Source of the DNA: Chlorops oryzae
Taxonomy: Eukaryota > Arthropoda > Insecta > Diptera > Chloropidae
Length of the DNA: 64,000 nt
Direction: 5' to 3'
NCBI GenBank assembly: GCA_020466095.1
Contig: CM035806.1
Coordinates: 31,027,571-31,091,570, forward strand
Shown here piece by piece: positions 1-12,985 of the stretch. Within the stretch, counting starts at the first letter, position 1, and every line of letters begins with the position of its first letter. The translations under genes and the position numbers were made by a program. The notes beneath the pieces were generated by a model. The model was not told where the DNA came from. It searched no databases and saw nothing but the letters and a program-made list of their open reading frames with translations.

Positions 1-841
1 TCTAATCTGTTTGCGTGATAGAAACAAAATCGACCATTGAATCGAAAATAGACAAGATAAGAAAATAAATTATTAATCGCATGAGGATTTGTAAAACTTC
101 GAACAGAGCCCCTTAAGGGAACAGAATTGCATATCCGAATAAAATTTTCATAAAATTATTTCATGTCTTTCATTTGTTTTACCCTCAGTCCTTTCAAGAT
201 TTTCTGAAGGTCGTCGAGTAGAAGACAGAAGCAGTGCCGTAGCATTTTTGTTTTGTGTGGGGGTCAAAAAATGTTTTTTCAATTTGCGTGGGGGGGGGGG
301 GGGAAAATTATTTTTTCAAATTTAACGTCTATTTTAATCAAAACCACATTACATGCACGCTTTCAATGCATGTTTTTTCGATTGTCATTTATTTTTCTCC
401 TTTTTTAATTTTTTTCATGGGCAAAAACAAAAATGCGTGGGGGGAAAAATCCCCCTCTTGCCCCTATGGTTGCTACGGCACTGGACAGAAGGCCTTTTCT
501 AACAAACATTCGCTCTTTTGACTGTAAAAAAAAAAAAGGCAAAAGATTCGACTGGTGTCTTATTTCAATCTGTCCATAAAACCAAAGGAAAACATGAACG
601 AATTTTAAACACTATCCAAAGCGAAGCAATTACGTCATCACACAAAGGAGTGGTATAAAAAAATGTAAAAGAGAAAAAAGGCCATCGAATTTCTAAGCAT
701 TTTTGTGGCGCATTGCAAAATTGCCTTTAATCATTTTAAGCTCTTGAGCTGCCAAAAATTATGACTGAAACCGAATCGAACTGAAGAAACTTTTGTTAGA
801 ACTCTTTAACAATTTCGTTTTTTTCATCGTTTTTTCTATAT
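1..841. other. Non-coding, no gene seen
   Basis: AT-rich sequence with homopolymers, including a run of 14 G near 290-303. Open frames here are short and have no recognisable domain or codon structure. It may be intron of the minus-strand gene whose first coding exons lie at 10.4-11.3 kb. Confidence 0.5.
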
Positions 842-1080
842 CATATATTACTATATATGTCACTCTCATAGATTTTGCGCGCGACATTTCGCGCCAGTAA
901 GAAAGAGATGGTACTCAGCAGGCAAAATAAGAGCGAGAGAGAAATACTTTTGGTGAGTACCCAAGTGAAAAATGCTAATTTTGGTGGGTACCCAATACCG
1001 TGGTGGGTACCCAAGACCGTGGTGAAATGAGCCAAAATGGAAACGGCTCCTGAGTGACATATATAGTTATATTATATATG
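842..1080 (+). mobile_element. MITE, family A copy 1 (24-bp TIR)
   Basis: A 239-bp element bounded by inverted repeats. The left end reads CATATATTACTATATATGTC and continues CACTC; the right end is its near-perfect complement with a 5-bp insertion. Inside are tandem segments containing GGTACCCAA followed by ACCGTGGTG. A closely matching copy lies at 39659-39892. No coding capacity, so it is a non-autonomous DNA transposon of uncertain superfamily. Confidence 0.8.
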
Positions 1081-4000
1081 TTCTATATTATAAGAAAGAA
1101 AAGGTAAAACAAAAGTGATTAAGATCCAAAATCTCTCTAAATTTAACCAATTTTCGCCTCTGCGGCAAAAACTGTTAGCATGGCCTTATTTGGGTGAGTT
1201 ACCTTGATAATTTTTTTTTTTTTTTTTTGAGATTTTTGCATTTTTAAGCTACTAGATTCAGTTTTTTTAGATGAATTAGTACTACGACTATTTTTTTCAA
1301 GTCTTGAGCTTAAAATTTGCCATAGATCGAAAAATAAAATATTGAACGCTTTGCGAGCTATAGTCATAAGCAAGTGCGCAGCTTAGTTCTCGGCCATACT
1401 TTTCGATATCGATTTAAAATTGACCTGTAGCCAATCCAGCGAAACGAAATATTGGGAATTCCTACATTAATGAAGAACTTCCAGAAATTGCAGTCAAATT
1501 TTCATTTAAAATCGATGGTCCCCAAAAACTGGGTCACAGTGTTATTTAAGATTTTTTTAGAAGACTGTCAAAATATCTCTCGCCCTCGAATCCAAAATTT
1601 CGCAATCGAATTTAGGAATTTAGGAATTTAACAACATCATCCATAGGGCGTCAAGTCAATAAAATTTTGTTGTGCGCCTTATCAGTTGTAAAAGAACTTC
1701 TTTTGACGGTCTTCGTGCAATGCTTCGTGAAACCATCCATAAAATTAAGTCACTGAATCAGCTGTAAATAACCGCCATCGACGCGTCGTCTACACAGACG
1801 CAGATAAGTGAAACATTGATATGGCGTGGGGCCATCCATCCATACATCGCGCGCTATTATGAGTTCAAATACTTTATTTTAAATATATAAATATTTTTAT
1901 ACATATAATATGCATGCATGTGTATGTATGTCGACATGCACATAGGCAAACAAATATGTACATACATATATTGATATGAAACAGTCACTGAACTTGATTG
2001 AATAATTTTTTTCGCTCAGTGAATTCTTCAAGAGTAAAAGAAAGGCCAAGTCTCGCAATTCGATATTGGAATGGAAAAGGAAATCCAATAAGAACAGGGA
2101 AAAAAATCGAGCACCTCAAGAGTAAAGGGAAACGGTAGTAGGTATGTACATACATTAATATATTAATATACCTATATGAATAAAATTTTTAAGGGGCATA
2201 TCTGGTCTCTGACGACAGACATTTTGCCGGTTCAAGTCAATTTACTAATTTTCAATTAATTCCGAGTGTAGGCTTACACGGCAGACAGACGCGCACTGAT
2301 TCGTAAACGTTAAGAGCCTCGAGATACGAATTTGTTGAACGATTTTCACGGATTTGGTTTTTTGTTTTTTGTTTTTTGTTTTTTCGATTGATAAGGAATA
2401 GACGGACAGAGACATTCCGGTCCACGTCATTTTATCGACTAATCGACGCGAGTCGAAATCGCTAAATTAATTTTTGCTCCCAATTTAGACGAAAATCCCC
2501 GAAACCCGTTCGAAATGAATTTTTAAATAGAGAATAGAAATTTATTGCATATATTCTGTTTAGTTTTTTTTTTTTTTTTTTTAAATCTGTGTTCCCAATT
2601 CGGTTACTTTAAGCGATAAAAAAAAAGAATATGCAAATATTTGAAGAGGGTTTTTTTTTTGCAATTTTCGTTGTAATTCGAAAACCAAATGAAACAAAAT
2701 CACTTCTCTTATCTATTGGGGAAAAAAAGAATAGAAACCAAAAGCTGGAGATATTCGGATCGTTTCATGCCAGGCATGCTTGCAGCCGTCTCTTTAAAAG
2801 TCTTTATCTACCGCCATATACAAACATTGTTGTCATTCACTGGTGGCGCAGATCGGTCCCTTTGCTATCCAAAACGCTGTCGCCTTTACAATGTTGATGT
2901 CATTGCCGGGGACGGGTCGTCATTTTATACGCTATTTCAGTACATTTAATACATTAGCTTAATAGAAGGTCCCGGGTTCAATTCCCCGGCAAAGATCGAT
3001 TTTGTTATTTTCAATTAGTAGAGTTCAAAATTTGAACTTCAAAGGAATAAAAAAAGGAAAATATCGAGCGCTTCTAGCGAATACCTTTTATTATTAGGAT
3101 GGAGGTCTATTTTTTGAGCCTCAAAGAATCAGACTTGAACCTGGAAATCCCTCCATGCTGTGAAATTTCATTATGAAATACATCATCAATATAATAACAA
3201 ATAGATGGAGGAGAGTGTGTTTCAAATCTGACCCGTTTTTAAACGCGACTCCATCTGTAACTTGAGAAAAAAATGTCGCCCGGAGATTTTCTCTGGATCC
3301 ACATTTGCATTAATGATATAAGATACTCGCAGTAAACTGAATATTATAGATATGCTTATGACGAATGTGATCCATCAGATAATCTTATGTGGGATAAATT
3401 AGAACCAATAGTCTCTTAAGCTTAGAAAAAAGAGAGAAGAGCACATAGCTATGTTCCGAGAGCTTCAAAAGGGTTCAGGGGTTTTATTTGGTTCATTTTT
3501 TTTTTTTTTTAATATAAAAGTATGTCCTAATACCCGAATCCAAATTTGTGGATGTGAGTTTTCCAAGTCCGTTATGAAAGTCTGCATCCGCAACATCCCT
3601 AATACATAAACACTCGTTTGTGAATGCATAAATATTCTATGTATCGACTCCGTCATGGGGTGCACCCAATTTTTGTTTATTTCCAAAACCCCAAACTCCA
3701 ATTGGAGAAGTTTGTTTTAAAAAATTCAGTACCTAGATATTCTGTTCGCGAGTCACTTTTGTTTGTTCTACATGCGCGAGCTTGTTTGCAAAAAGGGTTC
3801 TTCGAAAAAAATGAAAAAATATCAAAACAAAATAATAATCCGATCAGTTAAACTTGGACTGCCAATTATGATCCATCCACATAATTCCATGGAAAATATG
3901 ATGATTAATACGAACGGAAGAATATGTCGAAAGAGATGTCAAATTTGATTTAATGACACAGGCCCAAAAAAAAAAAAGTAAAAGTGTCCGACCCAGCAGT

Positions 4001-4948
4001 CTTACTAAATGCTTTCGGGGTTGCTCAATCTCAATTGGAGGGTCTAGGTTTGGGCTGAGGTTATGCCTTAATCTGGAGCCGATGGAGCTATTCGCGTTCA
4101 GCGACCCCCCGCAAACATATAATAAGCACGGTAAGACCACCGAGTCTGGAACTTTTATTTTTAGGGGCTCCGTTAATGTTTATCGGTCCACTGTTACCAG
4201 TTTAGGGGATCTCACTCAAAATTATGGAAAATTTGTGGTCTCTTTAGTGGAGAGACATAAGCGAGAAAACTCTTAAGTGAATTTTGGGCTTCTTTTGAGA
4301 CATTCAGGCGGTGTACGAAGCTTTAAAAAACTAGTCAGGGCCCGATCAAACTTTTTTGCTACTTCTGGGGAAAACAAAATATTTGCCGCCCCGCTGATGG
4401 CACCAATAGTTTAAAGTCTACGCACAGTGCCGCTCTGGACATTTGTACAGCTTTCCTCCTCCCTAAACCGGCCATTTAACCATTTCATGCAACACTTCTA
4501 GCATAGTTATTGGACATTTCGAAAAATCACTTCAACACCTTGGTATTCCGATAAATTCTGGTTCTTTTAAGCCCCTGAAAGCTTGGAAAATATTTTATGA
4601 AATTCAAACAAACAATAATGATTTTATTTTTCTTCATTCTCGAAGCGAACGACAATAAATGTTCAAACTTATCAACGTCGTGAATTGGTGCAATTCCATT
4701 TAAAGCTATCATAAAATATAGTTCTAGCAGATATTCATAAATCTTCAAAGGGAACTCGCGAAGTGAAAGGCCCAAAGTGCTAAAATAACGGCTTTCTTCG
4801 AGCGGCATTTCAAGATAAGATGAATTTAAAACTGTGTCATTAACTGTGAGAGTGTCTGGTGCCAGGCGGTGATCAGGGCAGTAAAGAAAAACTCCACCCA
4901 CTTGGGAAATTCATTAAGAATATGTATTATGAATCCAAAGTGGGTCCA
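1081..4948. other. Intergenic or intronic, no gene seen
   Basis: AT-rich sequence with poly-T runs and tetranucleotide stretches such as TACA repeats. Near 2895-2994 TGCCGGGG pairs with CCCCGGCA around an RNA polymerase III B-box-like GGTTCAATTCC, resembling a decayed tRNA-derived sequence, but no cloverleaf can be drawn. The longest open frames (107 aa at 3953-4276, 124 aa at 4527-4901) have no recognisable domain. Confidence 0.5.
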
Positions 4949-5819
4949 TTTTTATACCCGACACACTCTGTGTCGAGGGTATATTGCGTTTGTGTGGTTG
5001 TGTGTAACACCCAGAACCAGTTGAGATAGACTATACAAAATATATATAGAAATGATCAGCGTCACCAGGAGATTCGATTTAGCCATGTCCGTCTGTCTGT
5101 CCGTCTGTTTGTATACAGTTTTCTTATCGAAGGAGTTGAGTTATCTTGATAAAATTTGATATGCGTACTCACAAGCACATGAGTAAGAACAAGTTCGAGA
5201 ATGGACCCGATCGGACCATTTTTAGGGATACCTCCAGTACTAGGGTCTATTACGAAAATCACAAAAACTGCTCTTAAAGCGAAGTTTTTCAAGATATTTT
5301 GATGAAATTCGATAGTTGAACATATTTGAAGTCAATTTATTCAATTTCAAAAAATTGGAAAAGTGGGCGTGGCCGAAGGGCGTTTTTCAAAAATTGCCTC
5401 CTACACCCGAATTTCAAATGGGACTTGAACGAAATTTGGCAGTTATGCTTCCTTTGTAGCCATAAACATCCTCTCCAAAAAAATTTTTGATAGGTCCATT
5501 ATTAGGGGTACCTCCAGTACTAGGGTCTGCCATAAAAATCTCAAAACTGCCCCAAAACCGGATTTTTTTGAGATATTTTACTGAAACTTAGAATTTGAAC
5601 GTATATTAAGGCCTCCGATTAGAAAACAAAAAAATGGGAAAAGTGGGCGTGGCAAAAGGGCGGTTTTCATAAAGAAGTTCAATAAAAGTCGGTATATGGG
5701 GCCCCTTATGGCCTTAAACACCTCTTGATATTAAAAATTATTTGAAGATGTTAGTCTGTGTCGGGTATTTTATTGTCAGGCTCGCCTGACTATAACACCC
5801 TTACTTGTTTTTTTTTTTT
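4949..5819 (+). mobile_element. DINE-1/Helentron-like element, copy A
   Basis: The element has the block order described for DINE-1/HINE elements. A 5' sub-terminal repeat ATACCCGACAC (from 4954) is followed by a conserved block, then a (GTCY)n microsatellite at about 5087-5111. Next comes a second block, the inverted copy GTGTCGGGTAT at 5758-5768, the stem-loop GTCAGGCTCGCCTGAC at 5775-5790 and a terminal TTACTTG before a T tract. The 5' repeat also folds on itself with GTGTCGAGGGTATA just downstream. No helicase ORF is present, so it is non-autonomous. Block order is read from sequence; the family name comes from known DINE-1 structure. Confidence 0.75.
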
Positions 5820-8117
5820 CTTCTTTACTCTGGCAGTCCAGCAGTGAGTGGGGTGTGAGGCTAAAAACGGTGATTGTTCTCAGACTAGTAGAATTTAAAA
5901 AATATATTTTTCGAGATTTTCTTAAGTCAAACTGTTTAACCGTTCGGTCAATAACCAAGCTTTGAATGAAGGAGGTATTTAGTTTCATAATTAATAACTG
6001 GTACTGAATGCCGGCGATCCTGGTCTTTGACCGGACAGTTAAATGAATTTCTTAAAATTTCCCAGATTATCTTCCAAAGGACAAGTCCTCTCCCATCTCC
6101 TAGGCTTCTAAACGACAATTTCTTGTCGTCTAATTCACCACAGTCCTCTCTACGGGCCTGACGATAGTTAGTCTTGTAAGCTTTGATAACTCTCAATGAA
6201 CTCCAAAGACGCTTGAAAGGCATATGTTTTCACTTATTTAAATCCTTTTTATTGTGAAAGAAAACCCCAAAAAATTTTGCTGAAATCAATCCCCCTGATA
6301 AAAAGGGGAACCTTCTCAAAGTTGAGCCAACTTCAAGCAAATTCAATTGCAATCGGCCTGGATTCCGCGTCTCCAAGTGTGATGAAATAGGAATTTTTAA
6401 TTTTTTTTTTTTTTGGGGTTTATTGATAGTGTACTCAACTCGTCTTAATGATCGCGTCATTAAATTAATAAAGCAATGATAAGCAACACCAAACTATTAA
6501 TCAGTCTTTTTTTTATTTCACATTCGGGCAAAAAAAATTTCATTCCAATTCATTTGTGACCAAATTTTCAATCCGAGAGCATAATTTGATACATCAAAAA
6601 AAAAGCGAATGGATCAAAATATTTAACAAAAAAAAAGTGGGAGCTCAAATATTTTTGTCAATCTGGTCCTGGATTAAAACCTCAACGCAATATAGATGGC
6701 AATAGTTGATGGCAGGACCCGATTTAGGACATGGCAAGCTTGGCAAATACCCAGAAGTGGCACTGTGAGAGGCGGAAATTTATCATAGATAAGTATGCAA
6801 GAAAAGTACCGCATTAGTGCCATAATAGGGGCGGAAAATATTGGTTTTGCCCACAGAGGCTGAACCGGGCCTTGATTTTTGAGCATGGAAACATGACACC
6901 CTCAAACTATGATTATTGAATGTCACCCCAAGCCACCATTTTTCTCACGAGTTGCCTTCTTGCGAATATTTACTCATATACATACATATATATGTATATA
7001 TGTTCATGAGATGAAATTCTGAGCCCGCAGGAATGTCATACATACATAAGTATATGGGCGTCAAAAAGCAAAACCATAGGACATTTACCCAACGCAGTAT
7101 CCGGGGTTTCCCCCTTCCTAACCGTCTCCTCCTTTGCGTATACTGAAGCCCACAACACATTGCAATGTACACATCAACTTGAGGAAATAATATTATTTAA
7201 TAAAAGTAAATATTGAGGGTGGACTCAAAGTTTTGGTTGCCAGCACAGAAATAAAAATTTCGAACCCTTTCAAATAGCGAAATGAACGAACGGGCAGTCC
7301 ATTTCCAGCATCTTCATGGATTTCATTCAAGTAAAGTATGGACAACAACAAAATAAAGAAAGAAATTAAGAAACATTTGTGTACACACTGGGGCCTGACA
7401 TAAATACACAGCACTGTTTGTTCTCGATTTGTGCTAATGGAATTGGGAAAAAAGCCAACGAAAGTCAACAAATTTGAAAAACGAGTAAAACTTATTGAAG
7501 GTTACGACTGCAATTAAGCTACCTTTTTTGGAAACATTTATCAACGAGGCTACATACTTTTTAGCGAATACCCACCGATACGTAATCCATCATTTAATCC
7601 TGCTTGTAAAGTAAAATTGTGAATCGTGTCAAAAAAAAAAAAAATATACCAATTTCATTCTTAAATTAGAGAAAAAATTTTCTTTGTTGTCGCGACGATT
7701 CCCCAAAATTAAGAACAATGGAAATATGTCATTTTTGATTTCACCGAAAGCTCACACCGAGAACTTTTGGAAGAAGATCGGTTTTTGGACTTTCGAATGT
7801 ATGGATCTACATACATACATATATTATTTCCAAATGTATTTTGGGAATAATATTTTTTTCATTTATTTACTAGGTATTTATAAAAATTAAAATTTAAAAT
7901 AAATATTAAAAAAACAGTGAGTCGTCGGAAGCTCTTGAAAATGGAAAATAATTCAGAGGATTTCTCTTAGTATTAAAAAGAAACCAAACGCTCATACGGG
8001 AGGGAAAATAGGACTGCCTTAAACTAATTATAATTTCTTTTCGGACCTATGCCCCACTGGGAGAAATCGAAGAAAATAAAAAAATGAACTTAAATTCCTA
8101 AATAATACTGTTGCAAC
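5820..8117. other. Intergenic or intronic, no gene seen
   Basis: AT-rich DNA with TACATA microsatellite near 6975-7040 and several poly-A or poly-T runs. A 91-codon open frame at 5948-6223 (minus) has no recognisable motif. No reliable exon was found. Confidence 0.45.
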
Positions 8118-8462
8118 CTCTCTGATCATCATCATCATCAACATTATCATAATCATCATCATCAACATCATCATTATTATTATAATCACAGTCATCATCA
8201 TCATAACCATCATCATAATAATCATCGTAACATCATGATTATAATCATTATAATAATAATCATAATCATCATTATCATCATCATCATCATTATTATCATC
8301 AACATTATCATTATAATAATAATCATAGCCATCACTATCATCATAAGTATCATCATAAGATCATCGTAATCATTATAATCATCATCATCATAATTATCAT
8401 AATCGTCATAATAATAGTAATCATCATCATCATCGCCATCATCATGATCATAATCATCAAGT
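8118..8462. repeat. (ATC)n / (ATT)n imperfect trinucleotide satellite
   Basis: About 345 bp of imperfect ATC, ATA and AAC triplets. All three frames on the minus strand give low-complexity Met/Ile runs, which are artefacts of the repeat. It is the strand-complementary counterpart of the GAT-type satellite at 38.8-39.7 kb. Confidence 0.9.
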
Positions 8463-8540
8463 ATAAAGGATATGGCCTTGAATTTCAGAGTACCTTAATG
8501 AGAGCTCGCATAGTGAAAAGTGTTTTCATTTCGGCTCCAT

Positions 8541-8672
8541 TTTTATACCTTTTCCGAAGGAAATGGTATATTAAGTTTGGCTCGAAGTATGTAACATGCC
8601 AAAGGAGTCGCGATAGATATAGACATATATATATATTTTTGATCAGGGTGACAAGAGGAGTCGATCTAGCCA

Positions 8673-8708
<36 letters not shown>

Positions 8709-9450
8709 GGTCACACTTTAGTTTTTCGTAATTTACTCCTAAGCCATGAAAGATATCATATTGAAATTTGGCATGGACTTGAACCAGGTAAGTGTCCGAA
8801 AAACTGCAAAAACAAATTTTTTTCGTAGTCCCTTCTTGGGTCGTGGGAAGTGGTTCAGAAGTTTCAAAAATCACGATTTTTAACGTTTTTCGTGGATAAC
8901 TTTTTTACTATACATCCCAGCTTATTGAAATTTGGTGTGTGTATAGCTACTATGTAGACTTAAGCATTCGCTGAAAAAATTGCGACATCGCTATATTTAT
9001 GGTCATCATCCTACACATTAGAAAAAAACACTCTTTCTCTTATTCTCATATCTGTATACAAAAATGATTTTTTTTGCTTCTTCTGATTGTGTATTTTGCC
9101 GCCAAATAAAGTCGTCACTTAATGTTAAAATTTGGCCATGACCACCATTCGCGAAATTCGCGAAAATTTGATTTTCACTATTTTGAATTGAGTATTTCGC
9201 AGCTAAACAAAATGTCCTCTAAGGGTTAAAACTTGACCATGCTCACCATCCGCGAAAATTTTGTTCTTAATAATAATCTCGAGTTTTAGAAGCTAAATCG
9301 AAGTACAGATAAGGTATAAATAAATATCCAAGCTAGAACAACGAAAACGGCAGGAATTTTTGTTAAGGTAATGTTTTAACATATTTCAGGCTGAGGAAAA
9401 GGTATGTGTGCAATCGGCTTAGCCGATGTAAACTTCTTTACTTGTTTTGT
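8541..9450 (+). mobile_element. DINE-1/Helentron-like element, copy B
   Basis: Same architecture as the element at 4949-5819 but with different terminal sequences. It has the 5' sub-terminal repeat ATACCTTTTCC, a (GTCT)n tract at about 8675-8707, the inverted 3' copy GGAAAAGGTAT at 9395-9405, the stem-loop ATCGGCTTAGCCGAT at 9413-9427, and an end in CTTTACTTG before T's. The shared GAGTCGATCTAGCCATG-type block just before the GTCT tract ties the two copies to one superfamily. No ORF of significance. Confidence 0.75.
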
Positions 9451-10419
9451 ATTAAAACTTGAAGCAAAGTCCTTTGAACATTTTCCAAAGTCTTTCTCTC
9501 TTTGTTCAAATTCTATTTATGAAAATCAGAAAATATATTTCACACAAAGAGTAACAACGTCGATCGCGATTAAAGATTCAACATGTGCATTGGCGCATTT
9601 GTGGCATGGATTTTATCATTTCCATTGCAAAAATAGTATAAACAACACTCTCAGGTGGTGCGGGGGGGCGGAAACAGGCATCGAAAAATATTGAACAAAG
9701 AAAATCTCAATCCCAATTGACACAAATATTTTCCTGTTTTTGTTTTTCGTTCGTCTTTTTGATATGAATGAGAATGTGCTTACAAAAAAGCTCAAACGAT
9801 CCTCGACACATGTGTTAATGTGCACCTATTTTCATGGAGAGCACCCTTGACCCACATAGAAAAAAAAAATTTGAAAAATGAATCAATTCATTTAACAAGG
9901 AAAACGAAAGTAGACAACACAAATGCTTCGTATTTTCCTTCCCAAAAAAGAGAAATAAAAAACAAATAAATAAATAAGAAAATAAAATAAAATAAAAAAA
10001 TTGAAAAATAAAGTCAAATTAACAGACATCGACCAGCCAAAACACACGGCATAGGTCACAGAGTAGATATATGTATATGTATAAGTATATAAATAAATAT
10101 ATTTGTGTGTACAAGCGTACCTTTCCCATTATGCCCTTGCCCTCATATTCACTTTCGTCCCAGCCACAGACACTAATTCCTCTTCGTGCTAGATTTTAAA
10201 AGGTCTAACGAAATCCTACTAGCTTCTAGTAACCACCCACAAGTGCACCCATCTACCAGTTACATACATATCTACATACATAAATATTTCTGTATATACC
10301 CCCATGTACAACAGAGGCACATACAAACTGTATTCATACATATTGTATTTGAATGAAACTACCAACGGTAATCGCTAATGGGGCGCTACTTTCGTCTACT
10401 CCACACTATCTCCACTTAC
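9451..10419. other. Probable start of first intron of the minus-strand gene
   Basis: Sequence immediately downstream (minus strand) of the splice donor at 10419/10418. It is A-rich with ATAAATA and TATGTA tracts. No continuation exon was recognised here or farther left, so the intron probably runs out of the window. Confidence 0.45.
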
Positions 10420-11317
10420 CTCCAAATCGTACACTTTTTCATGCGTTGCTTTCATTGTTGGTGTTGTTGTTGTTGTTGTTGTTGTTGTTGATGATGTTGC
10501 TGTTGTTGTTTTTGCTGTTTCTGTTGTCGTTTTTGTTGCCGTTGCCGTTGTATCATCGTTAACGTTCATTTGAAATGGTTCTACAGTCGTTGCGTCCTCT
10601 TGCTCCTCGATATTGAGTAGACTATCGCCATCGTCCATTATATAGACGAGCTCTTGTATATTTCCCATTTCCAATTCATTTCTATTTTCTATAACATTTT
10701 CCATTTCCAACTCAAAATCCACCTGCGAAAGAAGGGTTGCTAATGTCGTCATTGTATTTGTGATTGTTGTCGTCGTTGTTGTTGGCGTTTTTGCCGCCGG
10801 CTGCTGCTGCTGCTGCTGCTGCTGCTATTGTTGTTGTTTTTGCTGTTGTTGTTGCAGTTGCAGCTACTGCCTCTGTTGTTGTTGTTTTTGTTGTTGTTGT
10901 TGTTGTTGTTGTCATTTCCGTGGTCATTTCTTTCCAATTGCTTTTATTGACTTTATCGTATTCATTACCAACAATCGGTAGCATTTGGTGGGTCGGTTGT
11001 TGTTGTTGTGACCCCGGCATGCTATTTAGATCGAACACGTCCGCCTCGTAATCGCAGTCCTTGAGGTCCTGACCATGTTCCTCTTGTATATGCGTTTTAA
11101 AAATGTCAAGTTGAAAGCAAATTCCTTTACATAAAAGGCAAATTAAACCGAAACATTGTTTATCGGAAGAGACGGTTATTTCGCCGCATTTTTTAAATAG
11201 CGTCAAGTCCTCCAACTCCCAACTGTTAATGCTGTTGTTGTTGCACTTATAATTAATATTGCCGCTAAGGTAGTCACCGTTACTAATATGCTGCTGCACT
11301 CTATTTGAAGTGCTCAT
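10420..11317 (-). CDS. 5' coding exon(s) of a repeat-rich protein of unknown function (frame interrupted)
   Basis: The gene is not recognised. ATG at 11315-11317 opens a 201-codon frame. Its first ~85 residues are complex and cysteine-containing (SDKQCFGLICLLCKGICFQL, then HIQEEHG), with spacing like a degenerate C2H2 zinc finger. After that come Thr-, Gln- and Ala-rich repeats and an Asn/Asp stretch, and the frame stops at 10712-10714. A second frame, open from about 10824 and offset by one base, continues with VDFELEMENVIENRNELEMG and acidic then Thr-rich sequence, and ends at a strong donor (GAG|GTAAGT, last exon base 10420). Both segments look protein-coding, so either an indel in the CAG/ACA repeat or a short unrecognised intron joins them. 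Downstream exons must lie to the left, probably outside the window. Antisense Cys/Val/Leu-rich frames are repeat shadows. Confidence 0.6.
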
Positions 11318-12458
11318 ATTCGCTGAGTCTCTTATTGAAAGAAAAAAAAAAAAACTGTCAATTCGAAATTAGCAATAAAAATTTTTAAGACCACATTTGT
11401 GAAATAATCGTTTATTTTTTTACGATAATTTCGACTTGTTATTTTTTGAAAAAAGAAAATTCCTCGGCTCTCGCGCGCACAACTTGACCGCTGGAAATCC
11501 AAAATGTAACTGACAAAATTTCAGTGCACAATAGTTTAAGCACTGTTCCCACTGAATCCGTCGTACGTAACTTTTGCAGACCAATACGTGTATGTTTGAA
11601 TGTATGTATTAGTGCTGCAACGAGTGTCAATTTTTGGCATTCGCAAGTGCGAATGCGAGTGTACTTTAATATTCGTGAAAGCGAAAAAAGAAAAAGTACG
11701 GGCTAGTGCGGGCAAGAAGAAGAACGTTGCTCTCTCACTCTCTCTCTCTCAAGATCGGCAATGGACTAATGGTATTTCTCATTTAAAATTGGATTTGGAA
11801 CTTTTCATGCGTTCAAAAGGTGTTGATTGAAGATCAATATGTATGTATGTACGAAAGTATAAAAAAATGGTTCTCAACTTGTAGGCGATCGCTCCACGTG
11901 AGGGAATTTAATTACAAGGAGCAAATAAATAATACCCGGGCGAAGCATTTTTGCTTCAGGCAGAATATTTTTGCCATCGAGTACCTCTCGGGCTGTTGAA
12001 TTTTAAGTTGACAGTGCTAACCGAACTGCTTTTTATAGGCACACTTTTTCAAAAAGTACTATTACGTTTGTTGAACCCTTTCGATCCTGAGAAAATAATT
12101 TTAAATTATCTACGTCAAATAATCGTCGATATTTTATAAAATTTTTTATCCCGTTTCTTGTCTGTAAAAGAAATTTTCATTCCAAACATCCAATATCCGG
12201 TTCAAAACACCACAAACGTTATAGCTACAGTCGAATCTCTATGACGACAATGTCAAGGGAAAGGCAAAAAAAAAAAAAAAAACTAGAACCACATGATTTC
12301 AGTGGAAGGGAAAGGAATTTTTTTTTTCGACTTTCTAAGGATTCGACTCATCGAGGTTTGAGTTATAGGGTTTCCACTGTATGTGGGTATTTCGATATGA
12401 AAAACAATAGATCGATATATTAAATATCGGTTGAAAAGTTCGATGATTTGTAACACGA
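11318..12458. other. Upstream region of the minus-strand gene, no other gene
   Basis: Probable 5' leader and promoter region of the gene starting at 11317. It has poly-A near 11340, a CTCTCT tract at 11731-11750, and an A run near 12267. Open frames are 60-76 codons and unconvincing. Confidence 0.4.
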
Positions 12459-12691
12459 GGCCTTTTACACTAGTCAATTATTGACTTCAATTCTTACTTT
12501 CGGCCGAGCGAATTGCGGAGAGTAGAGAAAAACGGAGCTTCTTCTTGGTTGCACGTACTCAGTTAATCGTTTTGTGCTCTGTTTCGCACGTATAAACAGG
12601 AATGCAACTACAAAAGGGTATAAAAATAAGAATTGATGGTCAATAATGTGTACTAGTGTAAAACTAGTGTACTAGACTAGTGTAAAAGGGC
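12459..12691 (+). mobile_element. MITE, family B copy 1
   Basis: Inverted termini: CCTTTTACACTAGTCAATTA on the left and, on the right, ACTAGTGTAAAAGGGC preceded by a TGGTCAATA match. The family is shared with 30819-31030. The right end carries an extra ACTAGTGTA repeat. Non-coding. Confidence 0.75.
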
Positions 12692-12719
12692 TCTACGCTA
12701 ATTCCACGTTAAAGCGCCA

Positions 12720-12985
12720 CATAAGCATTCAGTCTGATTGAATCAGTCAGTTGACTGCGTTTGGGAAAAAAGCTTGTATGCGGCACACAGACACGATTAC
12801 CGATTGATGCTTTCTTTTGAATTCATCGGTGGAAGCGAAATAATGTGCACAGACAAGCATGAAATGAAGAAGAAAAAGAAAAGGCACAAAAGAAATGCAT
12901 GACTGAGCTAAAATCATGGTCAATGTATGGGCAAGAGTACATCACACGTAGACGTATAAATGATCAGTCGGACCGAATGTTTATG
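12720..12985 (+). mobile_element. MITE, family C copy 1
   Basis: Left end CATAAGCATTCAGTCTGATT; right end TCAGTCGGACCGAATGTTTA then TG, roughly its inverse. A GGGCAAGAGTACAT block lies near the right end. The same ends and block bracket the nested array at 31198-32080. Non-coding. Confidence 0.7.

Noticed and set aside
2895..2994. Possible tRNA gene
   Set aside because: A B-box and complementary outer stem exist, but D and anticodon arms cannot be drawn and the T-loop is one base too long.
3953..4276. 107-codon plus-strand ORF and overlapping 98-codon minus ORF
   Set aside because: No recognisable domain and no splice-consistent neighbours; likely chance frames.
5948..6223. 91-codon minus ORF, considered as a retroelement fragment
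   Set aside because: No reverse transcriptase, integrase or gag motif could be identified.
10760..11051. Cys-rich and Val/Leu-rich plus-strand frames
   Set aside because: Antisense shadows of the CAG/ACA repeats in the minus-strand coding exon.
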